This document shows, in pieces, positions 50,332 through 59,096 of a DNA stretch of 64,000 nt. The notes below the pieces were generated by a model. That model was not told the origin of the DNA. It was given only the letters and a program-made list of their open reading frames with translations, and did not search any database. Source of the DNA: Daphnia pulex (lineage: Eukaryota > Arthropoda > Branchiopoda > Diplostraca > Daphniidae); the NCBI RefSeq assembly GCF_021134715.1, contig NC_060024.1:5642001-5706000 (forward strand). Reading direction: 5' to 3'. Within the stretch, counting starts at the first letter, position 1. Every line of letters starts with the position of its first letter. Both the position numbers and the translations under genes were made by a program.

Positions 50332-50348
50332 TTCCTCCCTTTTTTGAA
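50332..50348 (-). other. Second polypurine tract, copy A
   Basis: On the minus strand the tract TTCAAAAAAGGGAGGAA repeats the one next to the LTR. The hAT MITE has since separated the two. Confidence 0.5.
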
Positions 50349-50387
50349 AAAGTTGGGTATAGGTTTAGTTTTCTACGGTTTGTCGCT

Positions 50388-50830
50388 ATGGCTGGTCACA
50401 GATACGCATTGCTTTCTCTCGTTTTTGATCGTATTTTTATCAATGTTAATCCCGAAGGAATAGACCGAGGTCTGCAATGTGTAGAAGAACATTCGAAAAG
50501 AAATATTTGGCTACCTTTGGGGGCCGATGCTTATTTCCTGTTCAAAGACGGCTACTTTGACCTGACAGACCACTTGCTAATTAAGTGGGATTCTGTCTAT
50601 CTGGAATGGACAGCGGAGATAAGTGGGGAAATTCGCTTATGGTTAGTACAATATTTTTAAATGATTACATGTATAAATTGTAAATCATTGTTTTTCTTTA
50701 AAGGGGACAGAAGGGTTTTTGGAAGTAGCGAGGTAACTATACTGTAGTACAATCACGCATTTTGTGGTAGATGGATTCCGGCGTCGATGTTTTCAATCCG
50801 GAAGCGCTGTGATAAGCGCGGCTTTCCTGA
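50388..50830 (+). pseudogene. Antisense spliced ORF of the LTR element, copy A
   Basis: The plus-strand frame starts MAGHRYALL at 50388 and runs open to a donor at 50642 (TATG/GTTAGT). The intron is 62 nt, ending AAAG at 50703. Exon 1 is 254 nt, so it leaves phase 2, which continues exactly into the exon 2 frame homologous to copy B (KGFWK, then YTVVQSRILW and SGVDVFNPEAL). Exon 2 has acquired stops. Copy A thus shows the intact exon 1 and the correct splice phase. It is antisense to env, polypurine tract and LTR. No known domain is recognised; the protein is rich in aromatic residues and charged. Confidence 0.6.
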
Positions 50831-51007
50831 GGTGTGTGTCTTGTGAAAATTTCCCATAGAAGACTTAGTGATCGTCGTATGTGTGAAAGACGGCATCAAA
50901 TCGTTGATTGAATTAATTTTTTCGTATTCTTGTTTTTGGTAAAATTCGTGATAATTTAACTGATAATTTGCTTCATTTTCGTTTAATTCGTTGAACTTTG
51001 CTGTTAG

Positions 51008-52284
51008 TCAGAGAGTTGATTGGTGAATGTTTGGTTGTACATACGCCCAGTCATTTAATTCTTTCTTCCACATAAAGTTTTTTCCATTAAAGTTGACAAT
51101 TCCATCTTCCCAGAAACATTCGGAGAATGGGTGTATCGAGAATCCGTCTCTTCTGATTGTTTGATTGTCGTAAAATGGTTCGTATCCACATGCTGTTTGT
51201 TTCGTTCCGATGGTGATATTTATTGCAATGCACTTTTGCACGAGAAAAGATTCACCCATAGGTTTTAAACGCTGGCACATCGGTAGGTTATTAGCTTTTG
51301 CTGCTAGTAATCCACTTGATTCTTATATAAGAGATGTCGCTTGACGTGCCATTTGTAGATTATTACAGTAGATGCGTTTTAATTCGTTTTCAATAATATT
51401 CTCGTTGGTCACCGATTGGTCTTCTACATATTGGTGGTGTTGAAGCAGAAGAGATTCTTTTGTGTCTACATTTTCTGTTATATTCATTTCTGGCATTCCG
51501 AATATCCATTTCTGGTTATTTTCTCCGGAGCAAATGTTCATCATAGACACACTTGATTTATCGTTCATTTGTAGGCATCTTGTGTTTCCAGTGATTTCTA
51601 TTGAGTCCGGGTCCCATTTTAGCGAGTAAAAATTATTACATTCGTCCATATGATGAAAGAAGGGGGACATTGCCATGCATATTTTTTTTCGAGTTATTTT
51701 TGGGCATTAAATTCTACGATTTTAAATTCTCCTCCTGGTAAGTCATTGCAATTTGATGGGGTTCTAATTTGTGGGTTCAAGCAATATTTTGTTTCTACGT
51801 TAAAAATGTGGGACCAATTTTTGTTTTGTACTTGGAGATATGCGCCATCAACGTTTTTGAGTTTGTGGAGGGTAAAGTCACAAATGTTTTGCGTTTCTGC
51901 TGTGTAAATGTAGTCTAATTGTCCTGGAGCATCTACTAATTTGTATGTGTTGTCATCTATTTTTGTGATCGTGCCTGTGCTTTTTATTTTTATTTTAATT
52001 TTACATTCCTTTTCTAGATCTCTTTTTGGTTGTATCCATACAATGACTGAGTCTTGATGGTACACACAAGTTTCTTTTGGTTTTTCTTTCAAAATTCCAA
52101 ATGGAGAGGTAGTGGGGCAAGTCGCACAATCTTTTTTTAATGATATCTTTTGTACCATACAATTTTCGGTTGCGAAAGATACTTTTTGCATCCAAACGCC
52201 TTCTCCGTTTGGAGTTGACGTGAATGAGAATTGATTTTCGTCCCCAACCATTTCATTTTCTCCGCATCGTTTCGTTTGTTTCAT
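51008..52284 (-). pseudogene. Decayed env-like glycoprotein of a gypsy-type element, minus strand
   Basis: Three minus-strand frames follow each other: 52284-51694, 51676-51323 and 51280-51008, about 400 codons together, interrupted by two stops or shifts. Cysteines are frequent and paired, N-linked glycosylation sites occur, and CLQMN with a later NNQKWIF has the spacing of a ricin-B-like QxW repeat. The middle piece ends in a CNNLQMARQ helix that resembles the heptad region of some negative-strand-virus-like glycoproteins captured by arthropod retroelements. Position fits env: it lies upstream of the 3' LTR at 49431-49706 on the same strand. No transmembrane anchor is left at its end. The fusion function is inference only. 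Confidence 0.5.
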
Positions 52285-52481
52285 TCGCCAACAATCGTTT
52301 TCGGAGAGATGCTATCTCTATGCTATCCGCGCAACCAAAAATAGTATAACAACAGTCTGTAAATATTATTCTGGACTGCACTTCTCCGACTGCATTCTCT
52401 TACGGCATTCCCACTACAATTGTGCTCCAGCCGCACTCTCCTTTTAAGCATAACCGCTCAGCCCACTACCACACACACGTA

Positions 52482-52745
52482 CAAGTAGTATTGTCTCGTC
52501 TATTTCTCGTCTTAATATTTAATATTATTAGTTCACCGTATTGTATTATCTGTCCGTTACCAATACATAGTGTAAAGGTCCACACAACGGAATCATTGTG
52601 TCACCGATACGAAGAACTTAAATACTATGAGGCAACTTTACTCACAATGTCAAAGTGAAGTGTCTAAGACCAACGGGAATAATTAAGACTAAACGATTTA
52701 TTGATAACGGACAGATCATACAATAAGGTGAACTAATAATATGAA
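52482..52745. repeat. Inverted-repeat block, copy 1 of a repeat shared with 54602-54838
   Basis: An arm around 52510-52568 (TTCACCGTATTGTATTATC then GTCCGTTACCAATA) is mirrored at about 52690-52738. Between them sits a 110 bp unit beginning TGTAAAGGTC and ending GACCAACGGGAAT. In the block at 54602-54838 the same arm is present in the same orientation but the inner unit is reversed. This looks like LTR-like ends joined head to head. Confidence 0.55.
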
Positions 52746-52845
52746 ATAGTAAGCATTATCTGGAAATATAATAAATCTATGCTTAACATATGTAGCATAA
52801 ACAAATGCATTTTAAGTATAGAAGTAAGTAATAATAAAAGATGGT

Positions 52846-53540
52846 TAATAATAATAAGAGAAAAGAAAAAAAGAGAGAGACGGCGAAAAAGAGAGAGGCG
52901 GCGAAACGATCAAGGCGACAAGAAAGGGACATATTTCATCATAGGAAAAAAGTGAGAGATATAATTAACACTATATGGAGGGCACCTGGCTGTTTCCTTT
53001 CCCCCAAAAATGTTTTCACCAAAATACGGAGGAAAAAAAATAGAGAAGGTAGAAAGGCGAAGTGTCTGGGGAGTTGAACATGTTTTACCGCGAACTTATC
53101 GGTGGAAGGGAGGGTGAAGGAAGTAAACAAAAGAATGATGGGACATATCGAAATCAGTAGCTTTTCAACTTTCGACGAGCGGAGGAGTGTGCTGAGAGAT
53201 GTGGAAAAAGGTGCATATAAATATATATCCACCCAAAAGATTACAAAGGGAAAAATGTTTCCAAGTTCATTGACGTGATTTGTGTGAAAGTGATATGCGA
53301 ATATATACGTGATTGCATGGATAGTAGGGTTTTGTTCATGTTTTTTTTTGTGACAGGTATCGTTATGCATTTGTTTGTAAATGTCAAGTATGCATTTATA
53401 TTTTTTGTTGCTATACTTATTTTTCTTTTTTCTTTTTTTTCTACTGTTTCCTTTTTTGTTTGTTTGTTTGTTTTCTTTTCTTTTTTTATAATTGAAGGTT
53501 TAAAACATGTATGCATATAAAGAACAGTTTCTTTTTTTTT
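52846..53540. other. No gene recognised, low-complexity
   Basis: Purine-rich (AGAGAGAGGCGGCGAAA) on the left and T-rich on the right. Open frames here arise from low complexity. Confidence 0.4.
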
Positions 53541-53597
53541 CATTTATTTCATACTAGTATTTTTTTCAATAAACAGTACAAAATGTAGTGATTTCCT

Positions 53598-54074
53598 TCA
53601 GTAGTGCTCCTCTCCATATTGAGCATTGACGTCCCGCACCTTTTGGAAGTATCGTACGCGCAGATCCTCCTGGTCGATCACGTACCGTTGCAGCAGTTCG
53701 AGCTGCTCCAGTGCGAGGGCTGGGCAGTCCAATACTGATGGCCACAATCGGTTTTGATTGGCCGTCGGGACGGGACGCGGAGCCGGGGCAGCGGCGGCCA
53801 ATTGCTCCAAGGTTGTTTGTTCGGCGGTTGCAGCAGGCCTTGGTACCCGCGGCCGGACGGAAGGGGTTACCGCCATCACTCTGCCGTTAGATTGAACGAC
53901 AGAGGTGCGTGAAGGACGCGGGGCCGGCAGATTTTCTGTTTCCAATGGGTAGACGGCGTTTTGTTGTCGGGGTAGAGGCCATAAGACAACACGGCCAACC
54001 ACTGGTGGGGGGTTGGGGTCGAATTCGTCGTTGGTGGAGTCGGTTGTAAGGAGAAGTCTGCTCGACCAGCCATG
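53598..54074 (-). pseudogene. Proline/alanine-rich ORF in retroelement debris
   Basis: From an ATG at about 54074 (MAGRADFSL) a frame goes about 20 codons, then the reading shifts by one base near 54010 into a frame of over 130 codons that runs to 53598. The protein is rich in proline, alanine and arginine and ends in a coiled-coil-like QLELLQRYVIDQEDLRVRYF. No family is recognised. It follows a membrane ORF on the same strand and could be an accessory or structural ORF of the gypsy element. Confidence 0.35.
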
Positions 54075-54306
54075 ATGACAGAAATTGAATGAATGAGAAG
54101 GTAAAGGGGCAATTGGGAGTAAATGTTTGTTTTTTTTTGTTTTTTTGGGGGTTTTTTTTTTGTTTTTCGAATGATTTTTTTGTGTGGGCGGAGCCCAGTT
54201 AACACTTTTTTTTTCTAGTGGCTGTGAATACCCGAAACTACAGGAGCAAACATTTTTTTTTTCTAGGGTTTGTTTTTTGTTTGCTCAGATTTTTATTTTT
54301 TTTAAT

Positions 54307-54621
54307 TTAACGTTTGTGGGCAACCCAGTTGTCCATTGTGTTTAGACATTTTATGCTTAGGTAAGCGAGAAAACATAATAAAAAGATGACGGTAAACATA
54401 AGAAAATATTCGCCCTTGTCGCGAACTGGAGCCCGAACTGAGTCAACTTCCACCATGTCGGCTGTAGGAACCGGTGTGTTCCATTGGCGCCGGGAGTAGC
54501 GAGGATGAGCTGGTGGTTGAGGAGAGTATATGCGCCCGTCGACTCCTCCTGGCAGCTGCAGATCACGAATGTATTGGGAAACGCTTACCACATATTCTCC
54601 ATACAAGTAGGATTGTCTCAC
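54307..54621 (-). CDS. Small ORF with one C-terminal membrane span, in retroelement debris
   Basis: 104 codons. The N-terminal 70 residues are hydrophilic and proline-rich; one hydrophobic segment (FLMFTVIFLLCFLAYLSI) lies near residues 72-90, followed by a short basic tail ending AHKR. This arrangement fits the anchor end of a retroelement envelope, but the ORF has its own ATG and no recognisable ectodomain. It lies downstream of the integrase end on the same strand. Confidence 0.35.
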   Translation of the reverse strand: MRQSYLYGEYVVSVSQYIRDLQLPGGVDGRIYSPQPPAHPRYSRRQWNTPVPTADMVEVDSVRAPVRDKGEYFLMFTVIFLLCFLAYLSIKCLNTMDNWVAHKR

Positions 54622-54838
54622 TTATTTATCGTCTCACTATTTAATATTATTAGTTCACCGTATTGTATTATCTGTCCGTTACCAATACATAGTTTAACCT
54701 TTAAATATTCCCGTTGGTCTTAGACACTTTTACTTTGACATTGTGAGTAAAGTCGCCTCAATAGTATTTAAGTTCTTCGTATCAGTGACGCAATGATTCT
54801 TTGGGTCGACCTTTACACCTCATTGGTGGCGACTCGAA
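54602..54838. repeat. Inverted-repeat block, copy 2
   Basis: Homologous to 52482-52745. On the minus strand it begins TGTAAAGGTCGACC and ends near CCTACTTGTA, so it could be a solo or boundary LTR of a third element. It is followed on the plus strand by TTGGTGGCGACTCGAA, which looks like a primer-binding site (TGGCGAC...), though I cannot name the tRNA. Confidence 0.45.
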
Positions 54839-55020
54839 TGCACGATAGAAAGCGGGGGCTTTGGGCAACAAACGGTTGGGTTTCTACTTCCGCGGTTTTT
54901 ATTACTTTTTGCCTGACCTGATCTTGATTTGGCCTTTCTCTTTCTACGAAGTATTGCCATCTGCGAAAGTTTCTGGTTCTTGACCTCTTACATCGCTCTG
55001 TTCCATTTTTTCCAAGTCCG

Positions 55021-55553
55021 TTACTTCTTCGTTATATCTTGATTACTGATTTCGTCGTTATTTCCAATTTCTTCGTCTCCATCTTCTTTTTCATCTTCTT
55101 TTTCTGATTCTTCTTCGTCCGTTTCTTCTTCATCCGATTCTTCTTCTCCCGGTCTTGTTACTCTTAATTCAATTTCTCGTAAGTCATCAAAATCGACACA
55201 CTCTTCGTCTCGCCAGACCATGCATTCCGTCAACGCCTTAAGCCGATTGACGTGTGTCAGCTCGGTTTTCCCGCCCTTGTAGGAGCGAATTTCCACTGTG
55301 CTGTGTGAATTCACTTTGGAAATTCGATATGGCCCTTGATATCTAGGATTAAGTTTTTTACTCGTTCCTGTTTTAGTGACTCTTACGTCCCAAAGAACTC
55401 TGTCTCCTAATTCAAATTTCGTTTCTATAGCTCTCTTGTCGTATTGAGTCTTCTGTTGGAAATAAGGGCTCTCCATCGTTGAAGAGTGTACCGAATTCCT
55501 ATAGGCCGAGGCAATTGGGCCCAAAACTTCTTCCCAGTTCCCAAAGCCGTCGG
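55021..55553 (-). pseudogene. Gypsy integrase C-terminal part with acidic tail
   Basis: Minus-strand frame continuing the integrase of 57720-56938 after the inserted LTR element. It has the end of the core (SAYRNSVHSSTMESPYF), then a GPY/F module (GDRVLW, NPRYQGPYRI) and an unusually long acidic tail of E/D/S repeats. Frame and order show that the insertion at 55558-56937 split one gene. Confidence 0.75.
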
Positions 55554-55557
55554 CTAG
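55554..55557. repeat. CTAG target duplication, left copy
   Basis: CTAG precedes the LTR at 55558 and recurs at 56938-56941 after the LTR end at 56937, a 4 bp gypsy-type duplication inside the integrase gene. Confidence 0.7.
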
Positions 55558-55875
55558 TGTAACCGTGATGTTACAGGCAAATAAGACACGTACTCACAGT
55601 TAGAGGGAACAGCTTGTATTCTATGAGACGCAGATGTGAATGTTACATACAGTAAAAGTCGGGTTGTAAAGTCCTGCGGAGTCTCAGGTAGACTCCGCTT
55701 ATATACTAGTGAGGATGCTGACGTGGCTGTGCCTTGTGGGCACAGACTGTAGGTCAGTTTCCAGACAATCCAGATATGGATGGTTCACGTGCATCTGGCG
55801 TGTAGCTTGCCTGCTACCGCCTAATAAGGAGAGTGTCTCGGCTGTTGCTATGTGCACGGTTAAGGAACCGTTACA
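55558..55875 (-). repeat. Gypsy-type 3' LTR, copy B
   Basis: Starts TGTAAC, ends GTTACA. The minus-strand TATATAAG at 55705-55698 is a plausible TATA box. Confidence 0.8.
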
Positions 55876-55892
55876 TTCCTCCCTTTTTTGAA
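55876..55892 (-). other. Polypurine tract next to the 3' LTR, copy B
   Basis: TTCAAAAAAGGGAGGAA on the minus strand abuts the LTR start. The identical 17-mer recurs at 56014-56030. Confidence 0.65.
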
Positions 55893-56013
55893 GGAAATGA
55901 ATATGTTAGTGGAAAGGAAAGATTTCTCTTTTTTATTTGGTTTTTGATTTGCCCAGTGACTGTCACCGAAGGTCAAGAATGAAAAGGTTACTGTAGGTCG
56001 GGGACAATGTCGC

Positions 56014-56030
56014 TTCCTCCCTTTTTTGAA
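56014..56030 (-). other. Second polypurine tract, copy B
   Basis: Exact repeat of the tract at 55876-55892, 138 nt further inside and just beyond the start of the antisense ORF. The same arrangement exists in copy A (49707-49721 and 50332-50348). Confidence 0.55.
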
Positions 56031-56069
56031 AAAGTAGGGTATATAGTTAGTATTCTACGGTTTGTTACT

Positions 56070-56755
56070 ATGGCTGGTCGCAGGTACGAATTGCTTCCTC
56101 TCGATATTGATCGTATTACGATCATTGTAAATCCCGAAGAAGTAGACCGAGGTCTGCAATGTGTCACACAGTGCACGAAAAAAAGTATTTGGCTACCTTT
56201 AAGGGCCGAGACTTATTTTCTATTTAAAGATAGTTATTACGACCAGACAGAAAATGTTTTAATCAAGTGGGATGCTGTCTACCCGGATGGACAGCGGAAA
56301 CTAATAAGGAAAAACGCTTATGGTTAGTACACTATTTTTAAACGATTACACGTATACATTTTAAATAATTGTTTTTCATTGAAAGGGGGCAAAATGGTTT
56401 TAGAAAGTATCGAGACAACTATACTGTTATACAATCTCGGATTTTGTGGTGGATGGAGTCCGGAGTTGATGTTTTTTATCCGGAGGGGCTGCGAGGGGCG
56501 TGGCTTCCTGAAGTGCGAGCTGTGAACGGTCGTCGTCGGTGTGGAAGGCGGCATTTCAGGCGAACATCTGTACGACGTCGTTATAATGCTATTCAGCACT
56601 ACGATCCATCCGACGATGTGGTGGAGGATCCGGATGAATTGACGGAGGACGACTGGAGATGGGTAAGTCGTTGTGCTCTTATGGCGTTGCCGGAAAGGCA
56701 AAATAACCATCAGCACGGAAGTCGGGGTTGTAAAGTCCTGCGGAGTCTCAGGTAG
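56070..56755 (+). pseudogene. Antisense spliced ORF of the LTR element, copy B
   Basis: Exon 1 starts MAGRRYELLPLDIDR at 56070 and ends at a TATG/GTTAGT donor (56322/56323); the intron is 63 nt, ending GAAAG at 56385. Exon 2 is open from 56386 to the stop at 56755, its last codons coming from the truncated LTR. Exon 1 is 253 nt, one base shorter than in copy A, so the two exons are one base out of phase here; the missing base lies near 56286, where copy A has GGAATGG and this copy GGATGG. Exon 2 is basic in the middle (an RRRCGRRHFRR-like stretch), then acidic (DPSDDVVEDPDELTEDDW). It could be a nucleic-acid-binding protein. No family is recognised. Confidence 0.6.
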
Positions 56756-56937
56756 ACTCCGCTTATATACTAGTGAGGATGCTGACGTGGCTGTGCCTTG
56801 TGGGCACAGACTGTAGGTCAGTTTCCAGACAATCCAGATCTGGATCGTTCACGTGCATCTGGCGTGTTGCTTGCCTGCTACTGCCTAATAAGGAGTGTCT
56901 CGGCTGTTGCTATGAGCACGGTTAAGGAACCGTTATA
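56720..56937 (-). repeat. Truncated gypsy-type 5' LTR, copy C
   Basis: Closely matches 55655-55873 of copy B, including TATATAAG at 56769-56762, but lacks about the first 100 bp of the plus-strand sequence. Its end is GTTATA instead of GTTACA. Confidence 0.75.
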
Positions 56938-57720
56938 CTAGATATTTTCTAATCATTCCAACTAAGGTTTTATTAAAGCGTTCCGTCATTCCATTCGATT
57001 GCGGATGATACGCAGTGGTGGTTTTATGTTTAGTTTTTAATTCTTTACATAGATTATTAAACAGGCGGGATGTAAAATTAGAGCCCTTATCAGTAATGAT
57101 AATTTTGGGTGGGCCATGGTACAAGATTATCTTTTCCATTAGGGCGCGGCAAGTCGTTTCAGCCTTGTGATTGGGCAATGCAACGACTTACGTCCATTTT
57201 GAAAAAGCGTCAGTCATGACGAGTACATATTTCTTTCCATTCAAGGTTTGATTTGCCCTAGAAAATCCATGCCGATTACTTCAAATGGAGCAGTCGCAAT
57301 CTCCAGTGGATGCAGATAGGCTCTGGTAACCACTTTTCGTTGCAAAGCACAAACTTCGCACGACTTGCAATATTTCTTTACGTCCTTTAACATTTCGGGC
57401 CAATAAAACTTATCTCTTATTCGGAAATAAGTTCGTAAGAATGCCAAATGTCCCGCTAACAGAGAATCATGGTATTCTTTAATTACATTTTTTCTTAACG
57501 AATATGGAACTACCGTTTGCTCTTGGATAAATTTCCTCCTGTTCTTTGATGGTGGGTGGAATTCCCTTCTTAACACCCCTTTGGATATTCGGAAAGTTCC
57601 AATCTCTTTTACCCAGATGGCATTTTCAAGCTCGTCTGCCTCAGACAAGATGCCTTCGTCCAGATAAAGAATAATTTTTGAGCATAGCTCGTCTTTCTTT
57701 TGTACTGATATCTGCTATCC
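56938..57720 (-). pseudogene. Gypsy integrase N-terminal and catalytic part
   Basis: The minus strand encodes an HHCC zinc finger (GHLAFLRTYFRIRDKFYWP then CKSCEVC) followed by the catalytic core: first aspartate in VMTDAFSKW, second in TDKGSNF, glutamate in YHPQSNGMTERFNKTL. All three DDE residues are kept. A one-base shift after MDFLGQIKP (near 57241), and a stop just after the FSKW motif, break it, and the LTR element at 55558-56937 is inserted downstream. The frame can be followed back to about 57720, where an unrelated TG-starting block begins. RNase H and reverse transcriptase are not found. Confidence 0.8.
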
Positions 57721-58260
57721 TGTGTCCTACAACAATGAAAAGTATAGCCAAACCATCCAACTTATTTACAAGCTCAAGCAAAGAATATTCGGGGAGAGTT
57801 GGGACTCCGCCTGAGAATTCGCTTGTTCCTCAGTAAGATAGTTAGAACTTTGGGTGTTTGGAAACCAGCGAAACAAAGAGTTTCTGTGAATCGCGGAATT
57901 TTACGCTATACTTGGATTTAAAAAACTTGGACGGCGGCTGAAGGGCCGACAATGAACCAGAACCGTTCGTAGGGAAGAACAACAGCTAAAGTATAGATTG
58001 AACACGCCCCAGAAGGAGAACCCGAGGAATCGTTTTTGTTAGCGTTGAACTTGATGTGCATCAAGAGGGAGACATTTGATCTTCTGGATGATGACTATAT
58101 AAACCCTGTCTGTCGCTATCGTTTCGCTCTCCTCTTGCTGTTACTACTGTAATCTATCTGTAACAATACAACATTCAACTAGCCCCGCTTGTTGCTTCTT
58201 CTCCTGTAAAGGTATTCCACCTTACATTCTCTCGGGTTTTTCTTGTTTCCATTTTATTAA
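57721..58260 (+). repeat. Possible LTR inserted in gypsy pol
   Basis: At 57721 the integrase homology stops at TGTGTCCTACAAC. The following sequence contains a TATA-like ACTATATAAACCC near 58094 and pyrimidine-rich transcript-like sequence after it, as in an LTR promoter. I found neither the far end nor a target duplication, so this is a guess. Confidence 0.25.
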
Positions 58261-58794
58261 TCTGTAATGTATTTGCCAGTTTCATGCTAGAGAAGTTTTG
58301 CGTTTGTGTGGAGTGTAGAAGCCACTCGGCCTATCTGCTTAGTAATTTACATCGTTATCAATGTTGTGTCCCAAATGCGTCGGACCTAACATTGCACAAG
58401 AATCTTTCGTCATCCATCATGTTGTGGGAAGGAGGGTTTTTCTCGGTGCGGAACTGCCGTTCCAACGTCGACAAGCCAATTCCATCACGGGAGTTATCCG
58501 ACGTTAGATTGTGAATTTCCTCGACCACACGATATCTCATCGCTACAACCGTGTAAAGAACTCGTCCCCTCACACTCTCCCAGTTGAAAGGTTCGACTAA
58601 TGTCTACTGTTTTCACCCGGTAGGGGTTAGAATCGGATGAGTTCTTTCGCACGATTACAGCTAGAGGCATCAAGGGTGACAAGATATGGCTGAGGATGAA
58701 TGCAATGCCATATAGTTGTGTATCGGCTTGTTGTTCGTTGTTATAACGTTGGCATAAGCTAGGCATAACGAAACGACTGTTTTCGTCTCTGTTT
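58261..58794. other. No gene recognised
   Basis: Short overlapping frames only. Confidence 0.4.
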
Positions 58795-59096
58795 AGAGCC
58801 TTGGAAAGTTACAATGATTCAGCAGAGGCAAAAGTAGTGCGACCTATCAACCAGTGAGCACCGTAGCGAGGGTTGGCGGTACTTTGCTGTAAGTTTTGTT
58901 TGACAGGGTTTTGGCGTTTTTGATAGGTCTACCGGAACAAGTGACTAGCAAACCAATCAAAAACGTCAAACGCGTAACCTTACCTCTGTCAAAAAAACTG
59001 GCAGTAAAGTACCGCAAACCCCCGCTACGGTGCGCATTGGTCGATAAGTCGCATGACTTTTGCCCTTGCAAAATTTTTGTAACTTTCCAAAGCTCT
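58795..59096. mobile_element. Foldback MITE (302 bp palindrome)
   Basis: Two arms of about 140 bp are inverted copies: the left begins AGAGCCTTGGAAAGTTACAA at 58795 and the right ends with the complement of AGAGCTTTGGAAAGTTACAA at 59096. Shared blocks in order are GGCAAAAGT, CACCGTAGCG, GCGGTACTTT, TTTGACAG and GCGTTT.TGAT. The arms are roughly 80 percent identical by eye. No target duplication is clear. Confidence 0.8.

Larger units (their letters stand above)
55558..56937 (-). mobile_element. Internally deleted gypsy-type element carrying only an antisense ORF
   Basis: 1380 bp bounded by a 318 bp LTR (55558-55875) and a truncated LTR (56720-56937), with CTAG duplications. LTR polarity is minus: a purine tract on that strand precedes the 55875 end and TATATAAG lies inside both LTRs on that strand. 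Gag, pol, env and the primer-binding site are missing; the truncated LTR lacks about 100 bp of its U5 side, so one deletion joined the antisense ORF to the 5' LTR. It could only have moved with proteins from a full element, unless the deletion followed insertion. It sits in the integrase of another gypsy copy. Confidence 0.75.

Noticed and set aside
49847..50390. ORF start at 50262 for the antisense protein of copy A
   Set aside because: 50262 lies in the hAT MITE; the homologous start in copy B corresponds to the ATG at 50388.
53275..53543. Hydrophobic ORFs on both strands
   Set aside because: Produced by long T- and A-rich runs; no conserved feature.
56324..56716. 130-codon minus-strand frame as an LTR-element gene
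   Set aside because: It is the complement of exon 2 of the antisense ORF, and the copy A equivalent is not open in that frame.
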